This document shows positions 18,204 to 27,454 of a stretch of DNA of 64,000 nt, piece by piece. How positions within the stretch are numbered: position 1 is the first letter of the stretch; the number at the start of each line of letters is the position of its first letter. The stretch covers positions 100,697 through 164,696 of the forward strand of contig SVON01000002.1 of NCBI GenBank assembly GCA_015066365.1. The letters are read 5' to 3'. The notes beneath the pieces are model-generated. The model was not told the DNA's origin. It saw nothing but the letters and a program-made list of their open reading frames with translations, and did not search any database. The DNA comes from Oscillospiraceae bacterium (GTDB taxonomy: Bacteria; Bacillota; Clostridia; Oscillospirales; Acutalibacteraceae). The position numbers and the translations under genes were made by a program.

Positions 18204-19322
18204 TCACTCGTGGAATATCGAGCGGTAGGGAAGCACCTGCTCGGTGCGCATAATCACAATGGCGTGGACACACAAGGCGCCCAACAGCACGATCAGCAGA
18301 AGTTTGATCCACCAACGGTCCTTCATCACCGCGCTGTACCGCTCCATCGCTATCGGCAAGGACAACAGCTGCCAGAAGGTGAACAGACGCAGAATGCGGT
18401 AGGCCGCCGGTAGCAGGGCATCAAACAGGCACACCACCACCGCCAGGAACTGCATAATCACCATGGGGTCCAGCCGTTTATCCTGAGCACGGTAGCGGGT
18501 AAACAGCAGGAAGGCCAACAGCGCCGCATTCATCAGACCACGGGGCCACCCGATGGTGGGCTCGGTGTACATGGCCTCCTTGATGTAGTACAGCAGACGT
18601 TCCGGGAAGAGGATCTCGGCAAACTCCGGCACCACACTCAGCAGAATGTACACCAGCAGAGCGCCGGCACTGAGCAACAGAAGCATCCGGTGCAGGGGGA
18701 TCCATTTGAGCAAAATGAGGATCACCCACACCGCAAAGAACAACAGCATCGCCTGGTGCAGGGTGCTGCATAGGGCGGTCAGCAAAAAGGCCGGTATCCA
18801 CTTGCCCCGTCGGATGAAGTGGAAGCTGAGCAGCAGAATGGCCGAGGCCATTGCTTGGCGGAGGTTGTTCAGCGACACGAAGTATTCGCCGCTGACCAAC
18901 AAAATCACAATGCAGAAGGGTAGGTCGTCCACCGCGTCGTAATAAGCCAGCCCCAGGCACAGCATATAAATAAACGAGGTGGTGACAAACACCCATTGGG
19001 GGTTGTCGGTGAACATTCCCAGCACCCGGTTAAACCAGTAGAAGCCGATTTCGTAATAGGTGCGTTCCCCCTCTAAGATCTCCAAAAAGCGAGGGGTGTA
19101 AGTATAATAGTAGTCGGTGCCGATGCCCTCCCGCACCGCAGAGAGGAAAAACAGCGGTGTCAGGCACAACAGAAACGCCACCATCGACCACAGCCGGTGG
19201 GGATGGTACACCCGACCGCCGGGTACCCGGTCCACCAAAGAGCGCTCATCCAACGCCGGCACCCAGCGCCGACAGGCAAACACCAGCGCCAAGGTCACGC
19301 CAAAGGTCGCTAAATACAGCAC
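18204..19322 (-). CDS. EpsG/Wzy-like polysaccharide polymerase
   Basis: 372 residues, about ten membrane helices. The REGIGTDYYYTY motif after the second helix is characteristic of the EpsG family, and the long loop with NNLRQAMASAILLLSFHFI matches Wzy-like polymerases that join repeat units outside the membrane. The start is a GTG at 19322, with AAGGAGGGG seven bases upstream; an ATG two codons earlier is out of frame. It lies 33 bases before the flippase gene in the same operon. Confidence 0.85.
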   Translation of the reverse strand: MLYLATFGVTLALVFACRRWVPALDERSLVDRVPGGRVYHPHRLWSMVAFLLCLTPLFFLSAVREGIGTDYYYTYTPRFLEILEGERTYYEIGFYWFNRVLGMFTDNPQWVFVTTSFIYMLCLGLAYYDAVDDLPFCIVILLVSGEYFVSLNNLRQAMASAILLLSFHFIRRGKWIPAFLLTALCSTLHQAMLLFFAVWVILILLKWIPLHRMLLLLSAGALLVYILLSVVPEFAEILFPERLLYYIKEAMYTEPTIGWPRGLMNAALLAFLLFTRYRAQDKRLDPMVIMQFLAVVVCLFDALLPAAYRILRLFTFWQLLSLPIAMERYSAVMKDRWWIKLLLIVLLGALCVHAIVIMRTEQVLPYRSIFHE

Positions 19323-19355
19323 GCCATCCCCTCCTTTTCCATTAGTTTTTCAACA

Positions 19356-20096
19356 TCATTTTTTCTTGAACAAGATACGGTTTTTTTGGCGACGGAGCCA
19401 CAACCGAGCCCGTCCCTTAAAGGTCTGCTCGGTGTTGTACACCTTCAGCACCTTAACACGCAGCCCCCGGTGGGTCACCCACACGTTGAGCAACCGCTCG
19501 GACAAAAACCCGTACAGCCGTTGCTGATAGGGGGTGTAGCCGGTCATATCCACCGTCTTTTCCAGCTCGCCCAGCACCGCAAACAGCCAAGCGCAATAGG
19601 CGTCGAACTCCTCGCCGGAGGTGATCAGCATATTATAGAGATGCAGACGGTTGCCGGCCATCACCGCGTCGTATGCGGGCAGGACGGCGGCATCCACCGT
19701 CTCCACCGCCTGACGCAAAGCAATCAGATCCTTTTCGTAGCCGCTGTGAAGGCAAAACTCCTCGTAGGCACTCTCCCGGAGGATCTCCTGCCGGGGAAGC
19801 AGTATGTGGTAGCGGGACAAAAGATCGGTGATCTCCGGCTCGGTGAGCCGCCCTTGTTTGCCCCGGAAATACCGGCGGTAGTGTACCAAGCCCTTATAGG
19901 GGTCGGCGGTGTTCTTCCACACCCAATACACGCCGGTCAGCTCGCAATAATGGGGGTTTTTGGCGGAAATATGGTCGCCGGTGTTGTCCGGCGTATAGCC
20001 CAGGTCGGCCTTTCCCTCGGCACCCACCTGCAGGGGAATATACCCCGGCTCGTCCGGCACCCGGAAGGCCTTATGGGCGGCAATATATACAGCCAT
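19356..20096 (-). CDS. DUF4422 glycosyltransferase-like protein
   Basis: 246 residues. Begins with the DUF4422 signature: short beta strand YIAAHK, then DNTGDHISAKNPHYCELTGVYWVWKN and the GLVHYRRYF motif, with ILLPRQEI later. The family is found in capsule loci and is considered a glycosyltransferase with a GT-A-like fold; donor and acceptor are unknown. The start codon overlaps the stop of the GT4 gene by one base (TGATG), so translation is coupled. No membrane segments; probably acts at the cytoplasmic face on the lipid-linked intermediate. Confidence 0.85.
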   Translation of the reverse strand: MAVYIAAHKAFRVPDEPGYIPLQVGAEGKADLGYTPDNTGDHISAKNPHYCELTGVYWVWKNTADPYKGLVHYRRYFRGKQGRLTEPEITDLLSRYHILLPRQEILRESAYEEFCLHSGYEKDLIALRQAVETVDAAVLPAYDAVMAGNRLHLYNMLITSGEEFDAYCAWLFAVLGELEKTVDMTGYTPYQQRLYGFLSERLLNVWVTHRGLRVKVLKVYNTEQTFKGRARLWLRRQKNRILFKKK

Positions 20097-21214
20097 CAGG
20101 TCATCTCCTCATAGGTTTCCTGCATAATGCGGGCCGCCACCTGCACATCGTAGCCGGCGGCCACCATCGCGTCGGTGGTATCCCGGCGGGGGAGGCGGGC
20201 ACACTCCAGCACCCGGTCCGCCCACACCTCCGGGCTATCCGACAGAGGCAGATAGGTCACCAAATCCTCCAGCGGCAGTTCTTTGGTCACGCCGGTGGAG
20301 GTGACCACCGACAGACCGGTGGCCTGGGCCTCGATGCCCACCACCGGCAGCCCCTCGAAGAAGGAGGGAAGCAAAAACACGTCAAAGGCGTTCATCAGCG
20401 CGGGGATATCCCGGCGAATGCCCAGATACTGCACCCGATCGGCCACGCCCAATTCCTCGGCGTAGGCCAGGGTCTCCTCCAGCAGTACGCCCTCACCGGC
20501 CAACAGCAGTTTGGCGGCAGGCTCCTTCTTGACAATCTCGGCAAACACCTGCAGAAGATACCGATGGTTCTTCTGCTGGGAGAAGCGGCCCACGTGACCC
20601 ACCACAAAGTGGTCGGTCACCCCTAGAGCGGCGCGGGTCTGCTCCCGTAGGGCGGGGTCGTAGTGCATCACCCGGGTATCCACCGCGTTCTTCAGCACCC
20701 GATAGCGCCGTTTCTTAATGATGGGGGTGGGAAATTTCCACCGAGCCGCCAAATGGGAACAGGCAAAGTAGTCGGTGGGGTATTTTTGGAGCGGATACCA
20801 GGACAGCATACGGATAATTCTGTACTTGAGATTCACAAAGCCACCGCAATGAGAATGCACCGCCACGTGCTTGGCCCCGCACTTGCGGGCAATCTTGGCG
20901 CCGATCATCAGGGCATAGGTGCTGCCGGAGTGGATGTGCACGATGTCGTAGTGATGCTGGGACAGAAAGGCGGACACGCCCTCCTTAAAATAGCGGTTGT
21001 TGTCCACGTTGAACTCGTGACCCGCCGCCCACATATGGCCCCCCAGTGACTCCACCTCCTGCTGGGTGGCAGGGACGCGGATCATAAAGGGGGTGAAGAA
21101 ATCAAACTGCACCCGCGTGCGGTCGATGTGGCGGTACATATTCATCAGATAACTGTCCTGACCGCCGTTGGAAAAGGGCTCGCCAAAGATCTGCAATACC
21201 CGAATCGGTTCCAT
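20096..21214 (-). CDS. GT4-family glycosyltransferase
   Basis: Retaining GT-B glycosyltransferase of surface-polysaccharide synthesis. The start MEPIRVLQIFGEP at 21214 has GAGGTG five bases upstream; an in-frame ATG four codons earlier sits before that ribosome site. 372 residues: N-terminal acceptor domain with the SNGGQDSYLMNMYRHI glycine loop, HVAVHSHCGG, and C-terminal donor domain with VVGHVGRFSQQKNH and the EX7E element in PSFFEGLPVVGIEAQATG. It resembles EpsF/CapM-type enzymes. Sugar specificity cannot be told. Confidence 0.9.
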   Translation of the reverse strand: MEPIRVLQIFGEPFSNGGQDSYLMNMYRHIDRTRVQFDFFTPFMIRVPATQQEVESLGGHMWAAGHEFNVDNNRYFKEGVSAFLSQHHYDIVHIHSGSTYALMIGAKIARKCGAKHVAVHSHCGGFVNLKYRIIRMLSWYPLQKYPTDYFACSHLAARWKFPTPIIKKRRYRVLKNAVDTRVMHYDPALREQTRAALGVTDHFVVGHVGRFSQQKNHRYLLQVFAEIVKKEPAAKLLLAGEGVLLEETLAYAEELGVADRVQYLGIRRDIPALMNAFDVFLLPSFFEGLPVVGIEAQATGLSVVTSTGVTKELPLEDLVTYLPLSDSPEVWADRVLECARLPRRDTTDAMVAAGYDVQVAARIMQETYEEMT

Positions 21215-21232
21215 AAGACACCTCAATTACGT

Positions 21233-22114
21233 TCAGTCAACATACTCAATGGCCGGCTTAAACCGGAAGCCGGCGAAGAAGGAGGAGAGAATCACCTTCA
21301 TCTTCTTCCACTTGTGGTCGGATTTCAGCAGCACCTTCACCAGGTGCAGGCACACCCGGGGCAGCAGATACAGCCAGCCCTTGATGCCCTCACGCCGGTA
21401 GACGTACACCTCGTTGCGGTAGAGATAGGCATACCGCCCCAGCCGGTCGGCGGAATCGGTGGCAATGTTCACCTTGTCGTTGCTCTTCATATCGTGGAGG
21501 GCGCGGCTGCCGGTCACCACGTAGCAGGGCCACTTGCGGGACAGACGGCGGGTGTATTCCAGATCGTCCGACCAAATAAAGAATTCCTTGATAGGCAGGC
21601 CCACCTCCCGCACCCGCTCTGACGGGATCAGCACCGACACAAACGTAGCCATAATCACCGGAACGAGCGGAGAAGAGAGATCCTCGATCTTGCTCTTGAT
21701 GCCGGTTTTCTGAATATTCATATTACACAGACTGCCGTCCTTCCAATACGCCAAGCCGGAGAGAAAGCCGTAGTTGCCCGCAAGCTCCTCGTCCGCCTTG
21801 AGCAACGCCTCCAGCGCCGACCGCTCTGGGATGCAGTCGTCGTCCATCAGCCACAAAAGGTCGTAGCCGGCCTGCACCGCCAGACGGGTGCCGTACTGAA
21901 AGCCGCCGGCGCCGCCCAGGTTGGACCCGGTGTTGTAATACTGCACCCGGTCGCTCAGCAAGGGTTGCAGTGCTTCGGCGGTGCCATCGGTGGAGGCGTT
22001 GTCCACCACCAGCACGTCCACCGGCACGCTCTGCCCCAGCAGCGCATGCACCGAGCGGAGCAGATAATCTTTTCGGTTGTAGGTGACCACCACGGCGGCT
22101 GTACGCTTGTTCAT
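21233..22114 (-). CDS. GT2-family glycosyltransferase
   Basis: Inverting GT-A enzyme. Start MNKRTAAVVVTYNRK at 22114 is supported by GAGGTG and by the promoter geometry; the in-frame extension to 22300 would run into the promoter. 293 residues: nucleotide-binding VVVTYNRKDYLL, VVDNASTDGT, GGAGGFQYG and the LLWLMDDDCIP metal motif, later FIWSDDLEYTRRL, which is typical of rhamnosyl- and galactofuranosyl-transferase-like members. First gene of the seven-gene polysaccharide operon. No priming glycosyl-1-phosphate transferase is present, so the initiating enzyme must be encoded elsewhere. Confidence 0.9.
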   Translation of the reverse strand: MNKRTAAVVVTYNRKDYLLRSVHALLGQSVPVDVLVVDNASTDGTAEALQPLLSDRVQYYNTGSNLGGAGGFQYGTRLAVQAGYDLLWLMDDDCIPERSALEALLKADEELAGNYGFLSGLAYWKDGSLCNMNIQKTGIKSKIEDLSSPLVPVIMATFVSVLIPSERVREVGLPIKEFFIWSDDLEYTRRLSRKWPCYVVTGSRALHDMKSNDKVNIATDSADRLGRYAYLYRNEVYVYRREGIKGWLYLLPRVCLHLVKVLLKSDHKWKKMKVILSSFFAGFRFKPAIEYVD

Positions 22115-22219
22115 TTCGGCACCTCGCTTATTTTCCGTCGCCTTTTGGTATAGGTTGTCCGCTTTTTGCCAAAAACGGCAACCCGTCATCAAAATGACAT
22201 ATATACCCATATTTATTGC

Positions 22220-22248
22220 ATCATACCATAAAGAATGGACAAAGTCAA
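22220..22248 (-). promoter_or_regulatory. Promoter of the surface-polysaccharide operon
   Basis: On the minus strand TTGACT (22248-22243), 17 bases, TATGAT (22225-22220), about 105 bases before the GT2 start. Confidence 0.8.
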
Positions 22249-22283
22249 ATATTGTAACAAAATTGTAACTATTTCGTTGCACG

Positions 22284-22313
22284 AAAAAAACCTCTGCCAA
22301 AGGCAGAGGTTTT
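22284..22313 (-). terminator. Terminator of the ABC importer operon
   Basis: AACCTCTGCC and GGCAGAGGTT form the stem, followed on the minus strand by seven T. Confidence 0.85.
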
Positions 22314-22321
22314 CTCTCCTG

Positions 22322-23320
22322 TTACCCTTTTGCTTTCTCCGCAAAGGTGTTGTTGACCACCTTGCTATAATCGGCGGTTTTGTCCAGTTCTCCCGCCTCG
22401 GTCATCACCGTTTGCAGTCGGTTAAAGCTCTCCTCGCTCATGACAGGATCGGTGTTCCAGGCATCGATGGCCCGGTAGCTGGCCACAGATTTCACCAGCA
22501 GGTCAAATTCGGTGTCCGGGAAGCTGTCCTTCACCGCCTCGGCCACCTCCTCATCGGTGTGGGTGGCCACCCATTGTTGCCCCTTATACACCGCGTTGGT
22601 AAACCGCTGGATCAGGTCGCTGTTCTCCGCGATGTAACTCTTTTTGGCAAAGTAGGCGGTATAGGGAATGTCCCCGGAGGCCTCCCCTACCGACGCCACG
22701 ATGTAACCCTTGCCCTCCTGCTGAAGCATGGAGGCGGTGGGTTCAAAGGCGGTGACGTAATCCCCGGTACCCCCGGTAAAGGCGGCGGTCATCATAGAGA
22801 ACTGCACGCTGTTGTCCAGCACCGTGTCCTTTGCCGGGTCAATGCCGTTTTGCCGCAGGACGTGCTCCAACGTCATATAGGGCACCCCGCCTTTGCGCCC
22901 GGGCAGAACGGTTTTGCCCCGCACCTTATCCCAGGTGAAGTTGTCGTCCGGCTCCCGCCCAATGAGGAAGGAGCCGTCCCGCCGGGTGATCTGAGCGAAC
23001 ACCTGGGTGTAGTCCTCCTTGCCCTCATTATAAACGTAGATGGAGGCCTCCGGCCCGGCAAAGCCCACGTCGATGTTGCCGGACAGCACCGCCGCCATCA
23101 CCGCGTCGGCCCCCTGACCGTTGGTCAGCTCGATCTCAATGCCCTGCTCCTCAAAGAAGCCCAGCGAGATCGCCGCATACTGCGGGGCATAGAAGATCGA
23201 GTGGGTGACCTCGCACACCGTCACCTTATCCAACCCGGATTCCTCGCCGCACCCCACCGGAATCAGCAACACCGTCAGAGCCAGCACCACCGCCAGCGTT
23301 CTGCGCCATATCTTGTTCAA
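22322..23320 (-). CDS. ABC transporter substrate-binding lipoprotein (NMT1/SsuA-like)
   Basis: Captures a small solute outside the cell for the importer encoded by the two upstream genes. A TTG start at 23320 is proposed: GAAAGAGGAG lies eight bases before it and inside the region an ATG start at 23341 would translate. Lipoprotein signal with lipobox VGC (Cys after LLIPVG). The mature protein follows the NMT1/ThiY-like fold with VTHSIFYAPQYAAISLGFF and IEIELTNGQGADAVMAAVLSG. These families take nitrate, sulfonates, pyrimidine thiamine precursors and others; the ligand is not evident. No TPP riboswitch precedes the operon. Confidence 0.85.
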   Translation of the reverse strand: MNKIWRRTLAVVLALTVLLIPVGCGEESGLDKVTVCEVTHSIFYAPQYAAISLGFFEEQGIEIELTNGQGADAVMAAVLSGNIDVGFAGPEASIYVYNEGKEDYTQVFAQITRRDGSFLIGREPDDNFTWDKVRGKTVLPGRKGGVPYMTLEHVLRQNGIDPAKDTVLDNSVQFSMMTAAFTGGTGDYVTAFEPTASMLQQEGKGYIVASVGEASGDIPYTAYFAKKSYIAENSDLIQRFTNAVYKGQQWVATHTDEEVAEAVKDSFPDTEFDLLVKSVASYRAIDAWNTDPVMSEESFNRLQTVMTEAGELDKTADYSKVVNNTFAEKAKG

Positions 23321-23356
23321 TACAACCACTCCTCTTTCCATTGTTGCGGTGGCGTT

Positions 23357-24178
23357 TTAGCTGTGTCCAAAGCGCTTGGCAACCAGCTTCTGCGCCAGCG
23401 CCACTCCCTCGTACAGCAGCGCCGCCACCACCGCCAGAATGATGACCGAAGCCATCACCAGATCCATCTTGAACACCTGACCGCCGTACACGATCAGATA
23501 ACCAAGCCCCGCCCGGGATACGAGAAACTCCCCGGCGATAACCCCCACCAGCGACAGACCGATGTTCACCTTCAGCGAGTCGAACAGGGTGGGTATGTTG
23601 TAAGGAAGTACGATCTTGCGGAAGATCTGCCCTTTGGTCGCCCCAAAGGTGCGGGCCATCTTAAGCGCCCCCGGGTCGGTGTCCCGAAAGCCGGACAGCA
23701 TCTCCAGCACCGTCACCACCAGCGAGATGGCCAGCGCCATAAACACGATGGCCCGGGTGCCTGCCCCCGCCAGAATGATGATCACCGGCCCCAGGGCGAT
23801 CTTGGGCAGGCTGTTGAGCACCACCAGATAGGGCTCACTGACCTTAGCCACGAAGGGGCTCCACCACAACACCACCGCCAGCAAAACACCGGCTGCGGCC
23901 CCCAACAGAAATCCGGCCAGAGTCTCGGTGACGGTGACCTGCACGTGGTAGAGCAGATCCTCCCCCGCCATACCGGCGTAGGTGCGCAGGATGCGGGAGG
24001 GCTGACTGAAGATGAAGCTGTCCATCCACCGAAGCCGTGCCGCCACCTCCCACAACAAGAGCAGAACCAGCAAAAAGCCCCACCGGCATAAGCGAATGGT
24101 CCGGCTACGGCGCTTGGTCTGCCGCAGATACAGGGCTCTCTCCGGCGAGAGAGCCGACAGCGTCTTCGTGTGTTTCAT
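23357..24178 (-). CDS. ABC transporter permease (NitT/TauT type)
   Basis: Membrane subunit of the importer. Start MKHTKTLSALS at 24178, with AAGGA upstream; this makes a 74-base overlap with the 3' end of the ATPase gene, which is longer than usual. 273 residues with about six helices and the EAA loop (GATKGQIFRKIVLPYNIPTLFDSLKVNIGLS), where the ATPase docks. The C-terminal part (LIVYGGQVFKMDLVMASVIILAVVA) matches SsuC/ThiX-like permeases. Translation is probably coupled to the ATPase gene. Confidence 0.87.
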   Translation of the reverse strand: MKHTKTLSALSPERALYLRQTKRRSRTIRLCRWGFLLVLLLLWEVAARLRWMDSFIFSQPSRILRTYAGMAGEDLLYHVQVTVTETLAGFLLGAAAGVLLAVVLWWSPFVAKVSEPYLVVLNSLPKIALGPVIIILAGAGTRAIVFMALAISLVVTVLEMLSGFRDTDPGALKMARTFGATKGQIFRKIVLPYNIPTLFDSLKVNIGLSLVGVIAGEFLVSRAGLGYLIVYGGQVFKMDLVMASVIILAVVAALLYEGVALAQKLVAKRFGHS

Positions 24179-24935
24179 CCATCCCCAATTCCTTCCATAT
24201 ATAGTCGAAATAGGAGGCGAAGGCCGGCAACCCCCGGCACCGGGCCGGACTGCGTACCGGCAGGTCAAAGGTGATGGGAAGCGCCTGACGGATCACCGCG
24301 GGGCGGGGGGACAGAATCAGCACCCGGTCGCCCATACAGATGCTCTCGGGTATGTCGTGGGTAACCATCAGGGTGGTGACCCGCTCCCGGCGGATGATGC
24401 GGTACACGTCTTCGGTCACCTCCATCCGGGTCTGGTAATCCAGAGCGGAAAAAGCCTCGTCCAGCAGCAGGATGTCCGGATTGACCGCCAGGGTGCGGAT
24501 GAGCGCCACCCGCTGACGCATACCGCCAGACAGTTGGGAGGGGCGGCTGTTGGCAAACTCCGACAGTCCGTAGGTCTCCAGCAGGTGATCCGCCCGCTCC
24601 CGGGTCTCGGGGGTCAGGTCGTGCCGCACCTCCAGCCCAAACAGCACATTCTGCCGGACGGTGCGCCACTCCAGCAGGTTATCCTGCTGGAGCATATAGC
24701 CAATGTGGGGGTTGGGGCCGGTGACCGGCTCCCCTGCCACCACCACCTGCCCGGCGGTGGGAGACATGGTGCCGGCGATGATGGACAAGAGGGTGGATTT
24801 GCCACAGCCGCTGGGGCCCACCAGGCTGAAGAAATCCCCCCGCTCCATAGAAAAGGTAATATCCCGCAACGCCACCGTTTCCCCTGCCGGGGTCTGGTAC
24901 GCTTTGCGTACCCCTTCCACGCTCAATACCGCCAT
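24105..24935 (-). CDS. ABC transporter ATP-binding protein (NitT/TauT type)
   Basis: Energises the importer. Start MAVLSVEGVRKAY at 24935 with AAAGGGTG upstream; an open frame continues further upstream but lacks codon-like composition. 276 residues: Walker A GPSGCGKSTL, Q-loop MLQQDNLLEWRTV, signature LSGGMRQRVAL, Walker B ILLLDEAFSALD, H-loop VTHDIPES. The NLLEW after the Q-loop is typical of nitrate/sulfonate/thiamine-precursor ATPases. First gene of the three-gene operon. Confidence 0.9.
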   Translation of the reverse strand: MAVLSVEGVRKAYQTPAGETVALRDITFSMERGDFFSLVGPSGCGKSTLLSIIAGTMSPTAGQVVVAGEPVTGPNPHIGYMLQQDNLLEWRTVRQNVLFGLEVRHDLTPETRERADHLLETYGLSEFANSRPSQLSGGMRQRVALIRTLAVNPDILLLDEAFSALDYQTRMEVTEDVYRIIRRERVTTLMVTHDIPESICMGDRVLILSPRPAVIRQALPITFDLPVRSPARCRGLPAFASYFDYIWKELGMDETHEDAVGSLAGESPVSAADQAP

Positions 24936-25308
24936 ACCGCACACCCTTTCTACCGAAATAGATCTTGCTGCCGCCGTCTTCGCTCTCCTTCTACCAAGGT
25001 ATGCGCTCCCACGGTGACGGTGCGGAGTTTTTGCCGCTAAGAAAACCTCGTTAAACCCTTGACAAACCCTTTGTGTATGGTGTAATATAGTATGCGGTGG
25101 TATTTGTATTTTTTGGTAGTATTTACCACCCAACGATGTTTTGTGCCGTACTCTGTGCGGAACGAGAATAGTTCGCGGCGTCCCCTCGGGGGTTTACGCT
25201 CTTTTTTTGATACATTGCGACCCTTTGGCGGTCTGTGCTTTGACAATTGAAAAAAGTCCCCCGGGACACGCCTTTCCAACCATTATTTTACAGGAGGTGT
25301 ATCCCATT
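24936..25308. other. Divergent intergenic region with long RNase Y leader
   Basis: A 373-base gap between the divergent ABC and RNase Y genes. It holds the plus-strand promoter at 25059-25088 and a leader of about 215 bases with a CCCC/GGGG hairpin and a T run near 25180-25208 (CCCCTCGGGGG then TTTTTTT), which could be an attenuator. On the minus side I see no riboswitch aptamer and no convincing promoter for the ABC operon. Confidence 0.5.
25059..25088 (+). promoter_or_regulatory. Promoter of the RNase Y gene
   Basis: TTGACA (25059-25064), 18 bases, TAATAT (25083-25088) preceded by TG. The leader to the start codon is over 200 bases. Confidence 0.72.
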
Positions 25309-26901
25309 ATGTTTGAGTGGAACGCAGTCTTAGCGGGCATCGATATCACTACCATTGGTATCGGTGGCGGCGCATTGGCTGTTGGTGCTCTGGTGGCCGG
25401 CATTATTGCGTATAAGGCCGGTATCAAGCACCGCAAAAAGGTGGCAGAGGCCGCCATTGGCTCTGCCGAGCTGGAGGCTCAACGCATCCGTCAGGAGGCA
25501 GAAAGGCAGGCCGAATCCAGCAAAAAAGAGGCTTTGGTAAAAGCCAAGGACGAGATCTATAAGTTGCGCAACGAATCCGACAAGGAGATCAAGGAGCGCC
25601 GTGCCGATCTGCAGCGGCAGGAGAATCGTCTGCACCAAAAGGAAGAGGCTCTGGACCGCAAGGTCGAGAACTATGAGAAAAAAGAAGAGAAACTGGCGGA
25701 TCGGGTCAAAGAGGTAGAGGCCAAGATGGCGGATGCCGAGGCCCTCAAAAAGAGCCAGTACGAGCTGCTGGAGCGCCTGTCCGGCTTCACCAAGGAGCAG
25801 GCCAAGGAATACCTGCTCAGCAGTCTCTCCCAGGAGCTGGAGCACGAAAAGGCGGTCAAGCTGGCTGAGTATGAAAATCAGCTGAAGGCCGAGGCCGACC
25901 AGCGTGCCCGTGCCCTGATCTCCCACGCCATCCAGCGTGTGGCCTCCGACCAGGTGTCCGAGACCACCGTATCCGTCGTGGCTCTGCCCAACGACGAGAT
26001 GAAGGGCCGCATCATCGGCCGCGAGGGCCGCAACATCCGTGCTATCGAGACCCTGACCGGCATCGATCTGATCATCGACGACACCCCCGAGGCTATCACC
26101 CTGTCCGGCTTCGACCCGGTGCGGCGTGAGATTGCCCGTATCGCTATGGAGCGTCTGGTGTCCGACGGTCGTATCCATCCCGCTCGCATCGAAGAGATGG
26201 TCAACAAAGCCCGCCGCGACGTGGAGCAGACCATCAAGGCTGAGGGTGAGCGCGCCATCCTGGAGACCGGTCTGCGGGGCATCAACCCCGAGATCGTCAA
26301 GCTGCTGGGCCGTCTGCACTACCGTACCAGCTACGGTCAGAACGTGCTGCAGCACTCCATGGAGGTCGCCTTCCTGTCCGGCATTATGGCCAGCGAGCTG
26401 GGCATTGACCCCGAGGTAGCCCGCCGCGCCGGTCTGCTGCACGACATCGGTAAGTCGGTGGACCATCAGGTGGAGGGCAGCCACATCGAGATCGGTGTGG
26501 ACATCGCTCGGAAGTATAAGGAGAGCGAGGCCATCGTCCACGCCATCCAGGCCCACCACGGCGACGTGGAGGCCCAGACCGTGGTCGCCTGCCTGGTGCA
26601 GGCCGCCGACGCCATCTCTGCAGCCCGCCCCGGTGCCCGCCGCGAGAATCTGGAGAACTACATCAAGCGTCTGGAGAAGCTGGAGGAGATCGCCAACAGC
26701 TTTGACGGCGTGGAGAACTCCTTCGCCATCCAGGCCGGTCGCGAGGTGCGTATCATTGTCCGTCCCGACAAGGTCAACGACGACCAGATGGTCATCCTGG
26801 CCCGTGAGATCGCTAAGAAGATCGAGGGCAATATGGATTACCCCGGTCAGATCAAGGTCAACCTGATCCGCGAAAACCGCGCCGTAGACTATGCGAAGTA
26901 A
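25309..26901 (+). CDS. rny: Ribonuclease Y
   Basis: Membrane-anchored endoribonuclease that starts mRNA decay. Start [10 protein letters not shown] at 25309 with CAGGAGGTG upstream. 530 residues: N-terminal membrane helix (about 15-38), long charged coiled coil (about 45-200), KH RNA-binding domain ([20 protein letters not shown] near 225), and HD phosphohydrolase domain with the [11 protein letters not shown] metal motif. Ends AVDYAK, as RNase Y does. Order and length match B. subtilis Rny. It stands alone, with a long leader and its own terminator. Confidence 0.97.
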   Translation: MFEWNAVLAGIDITTIGIGGGALAVGALVAGIIAYKAGIKHRKKVAEAAIGSAELEAQRIRQEAERQAESSKKEALVKAKDEIYKLRNESDKEIKERRADLQRQENRLHQKEEALDRKVENYEKKEEKLADRVKEVEAKMADAEALKKSQYELLERLSGFTKEQAKEYLLSSLSQELEHEKAVKLAEYENQLKAEADQRARALISHAIQRVASDQVSETTVSVVALPNDEMKGRIIGREGRNIRAIETLTGIDLIIDDTPEAITLSGFDPVRREIARIAMERLVSDGRIHPARIEEMVNKARRDVEQTIKAEGERAILETGLRGINPEIVKLLGRLHYRTSYGQNVLQHSMEVAFLSGIMASELGIDPEVARRAGLLHDIGKSVDHQVEGSHIEIGVDIARKYKESEAIVHAIQAHHGDVEAQTVVACLVQAADAISAARPGARRENLENYIKRLEKLEEIANSFDGVENSFAIQAGREVRIIVRPDKVNDDQMVILAREIAKKIEGNMDYPGQIKVNLIRENRAVDYAK

Positions 26902-26931
26902 CTCGCATCCAGCGAAATAATTTGGCAAAAC

Positions 26932-26965
26932 GAAAGCCGACCAACATCTGTTGGTCGGCTTTTTT
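26932..26965. terminator. Bidirectional terminator between rny and GNAT gene
   Basis: AAAGCCGACCAAC and GTTGGTCGGCTTT form the stem, ending in a T run on plus; convergent genes on both sides. Confidence 0.85.
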
Positions 26966-26977
26966 ATCGGTTCCGTC

Positions 26978-27445
26978 TTACAGCACCAGTTCCATACCGA
27001 TCTTCTGGGGGGTCAGTCCCATCCGCTCATAAAACTGCAGGGCAGTGGGGTTGCACGACCACACGTTGAGGGTCACGTTGTAGCAGCCGGTATCCCGGGC
27101 CAACGCCACGGCGGCCTGATACAGCGCCTTGCCAATGCCCTGCCCACGGCAGGTCTCGTCTACGCACAGATCGTCGATATACAGCGTCTTAACCGGCTTC
27201 AGCGCGCCGCCGGAAGCTGGTTGTTGATAGACGCAGAAGCAATAACCGACGACGGTGTCGGTGTCATCCACCGCCACCAAAATGGGGCGGGTTGCCTCCT
27301 TTAACAACGTCGCCAGCTCTCCATCGGTGTATTTGCGCCCCACGTTAAAAAGGTCGGGACGACCGTTATGGTGGACCAAGCACACCTGCCGGAGCAAATC
27401 GCCCAAACGGGGAATGTCTTTTTCAGCAGCAAAACGAATCATCAT
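26978..27445 (-). CDS. GNAT family N-acetyltransferase
   Basis: 155 residues of GNAT fold; the acetyl-CoA binding motif A is CVDETCRGQGIGKALYQAAV, with Q/RxxGxG/A intact, followed by YNVTLNVWSCNPTALQFYERMGL. The LYIDDLCVD lead-in is usual for the family. Start MMIRFAAEKDIPRLGDL. Lies nine bases after the 2-hydroxyacid dehydrogenase gene on the same strand, so likely co-transcribed. The substrate (small molecule or protein N-terminus) cannot be told. Confidence 0.85.
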   Translation of the reverse strand: MMIRFAAEKDIPRLGDLLRQVCLVHHNGRPDLFNVGRKYTDGELATLLKEATRPILVAVDDTDTVVGYCFCVYQQPASGGALKPVKTLYIDDLCVDETCRGQGIGKALYQAAVALARDTGCYNVTLNVWSCNPTALQFYERMGLTPQKIGMELVL

Positions 27446-27454
27446 GCTCTCTCC

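Noticed and set aside
24936..25060. Possible TPP or guanidine riboswitch upstream of the NitT/TauT-type ABC operon
   Set aside because: None of the conserved aptamer blocks of either class are present on the minus strand.
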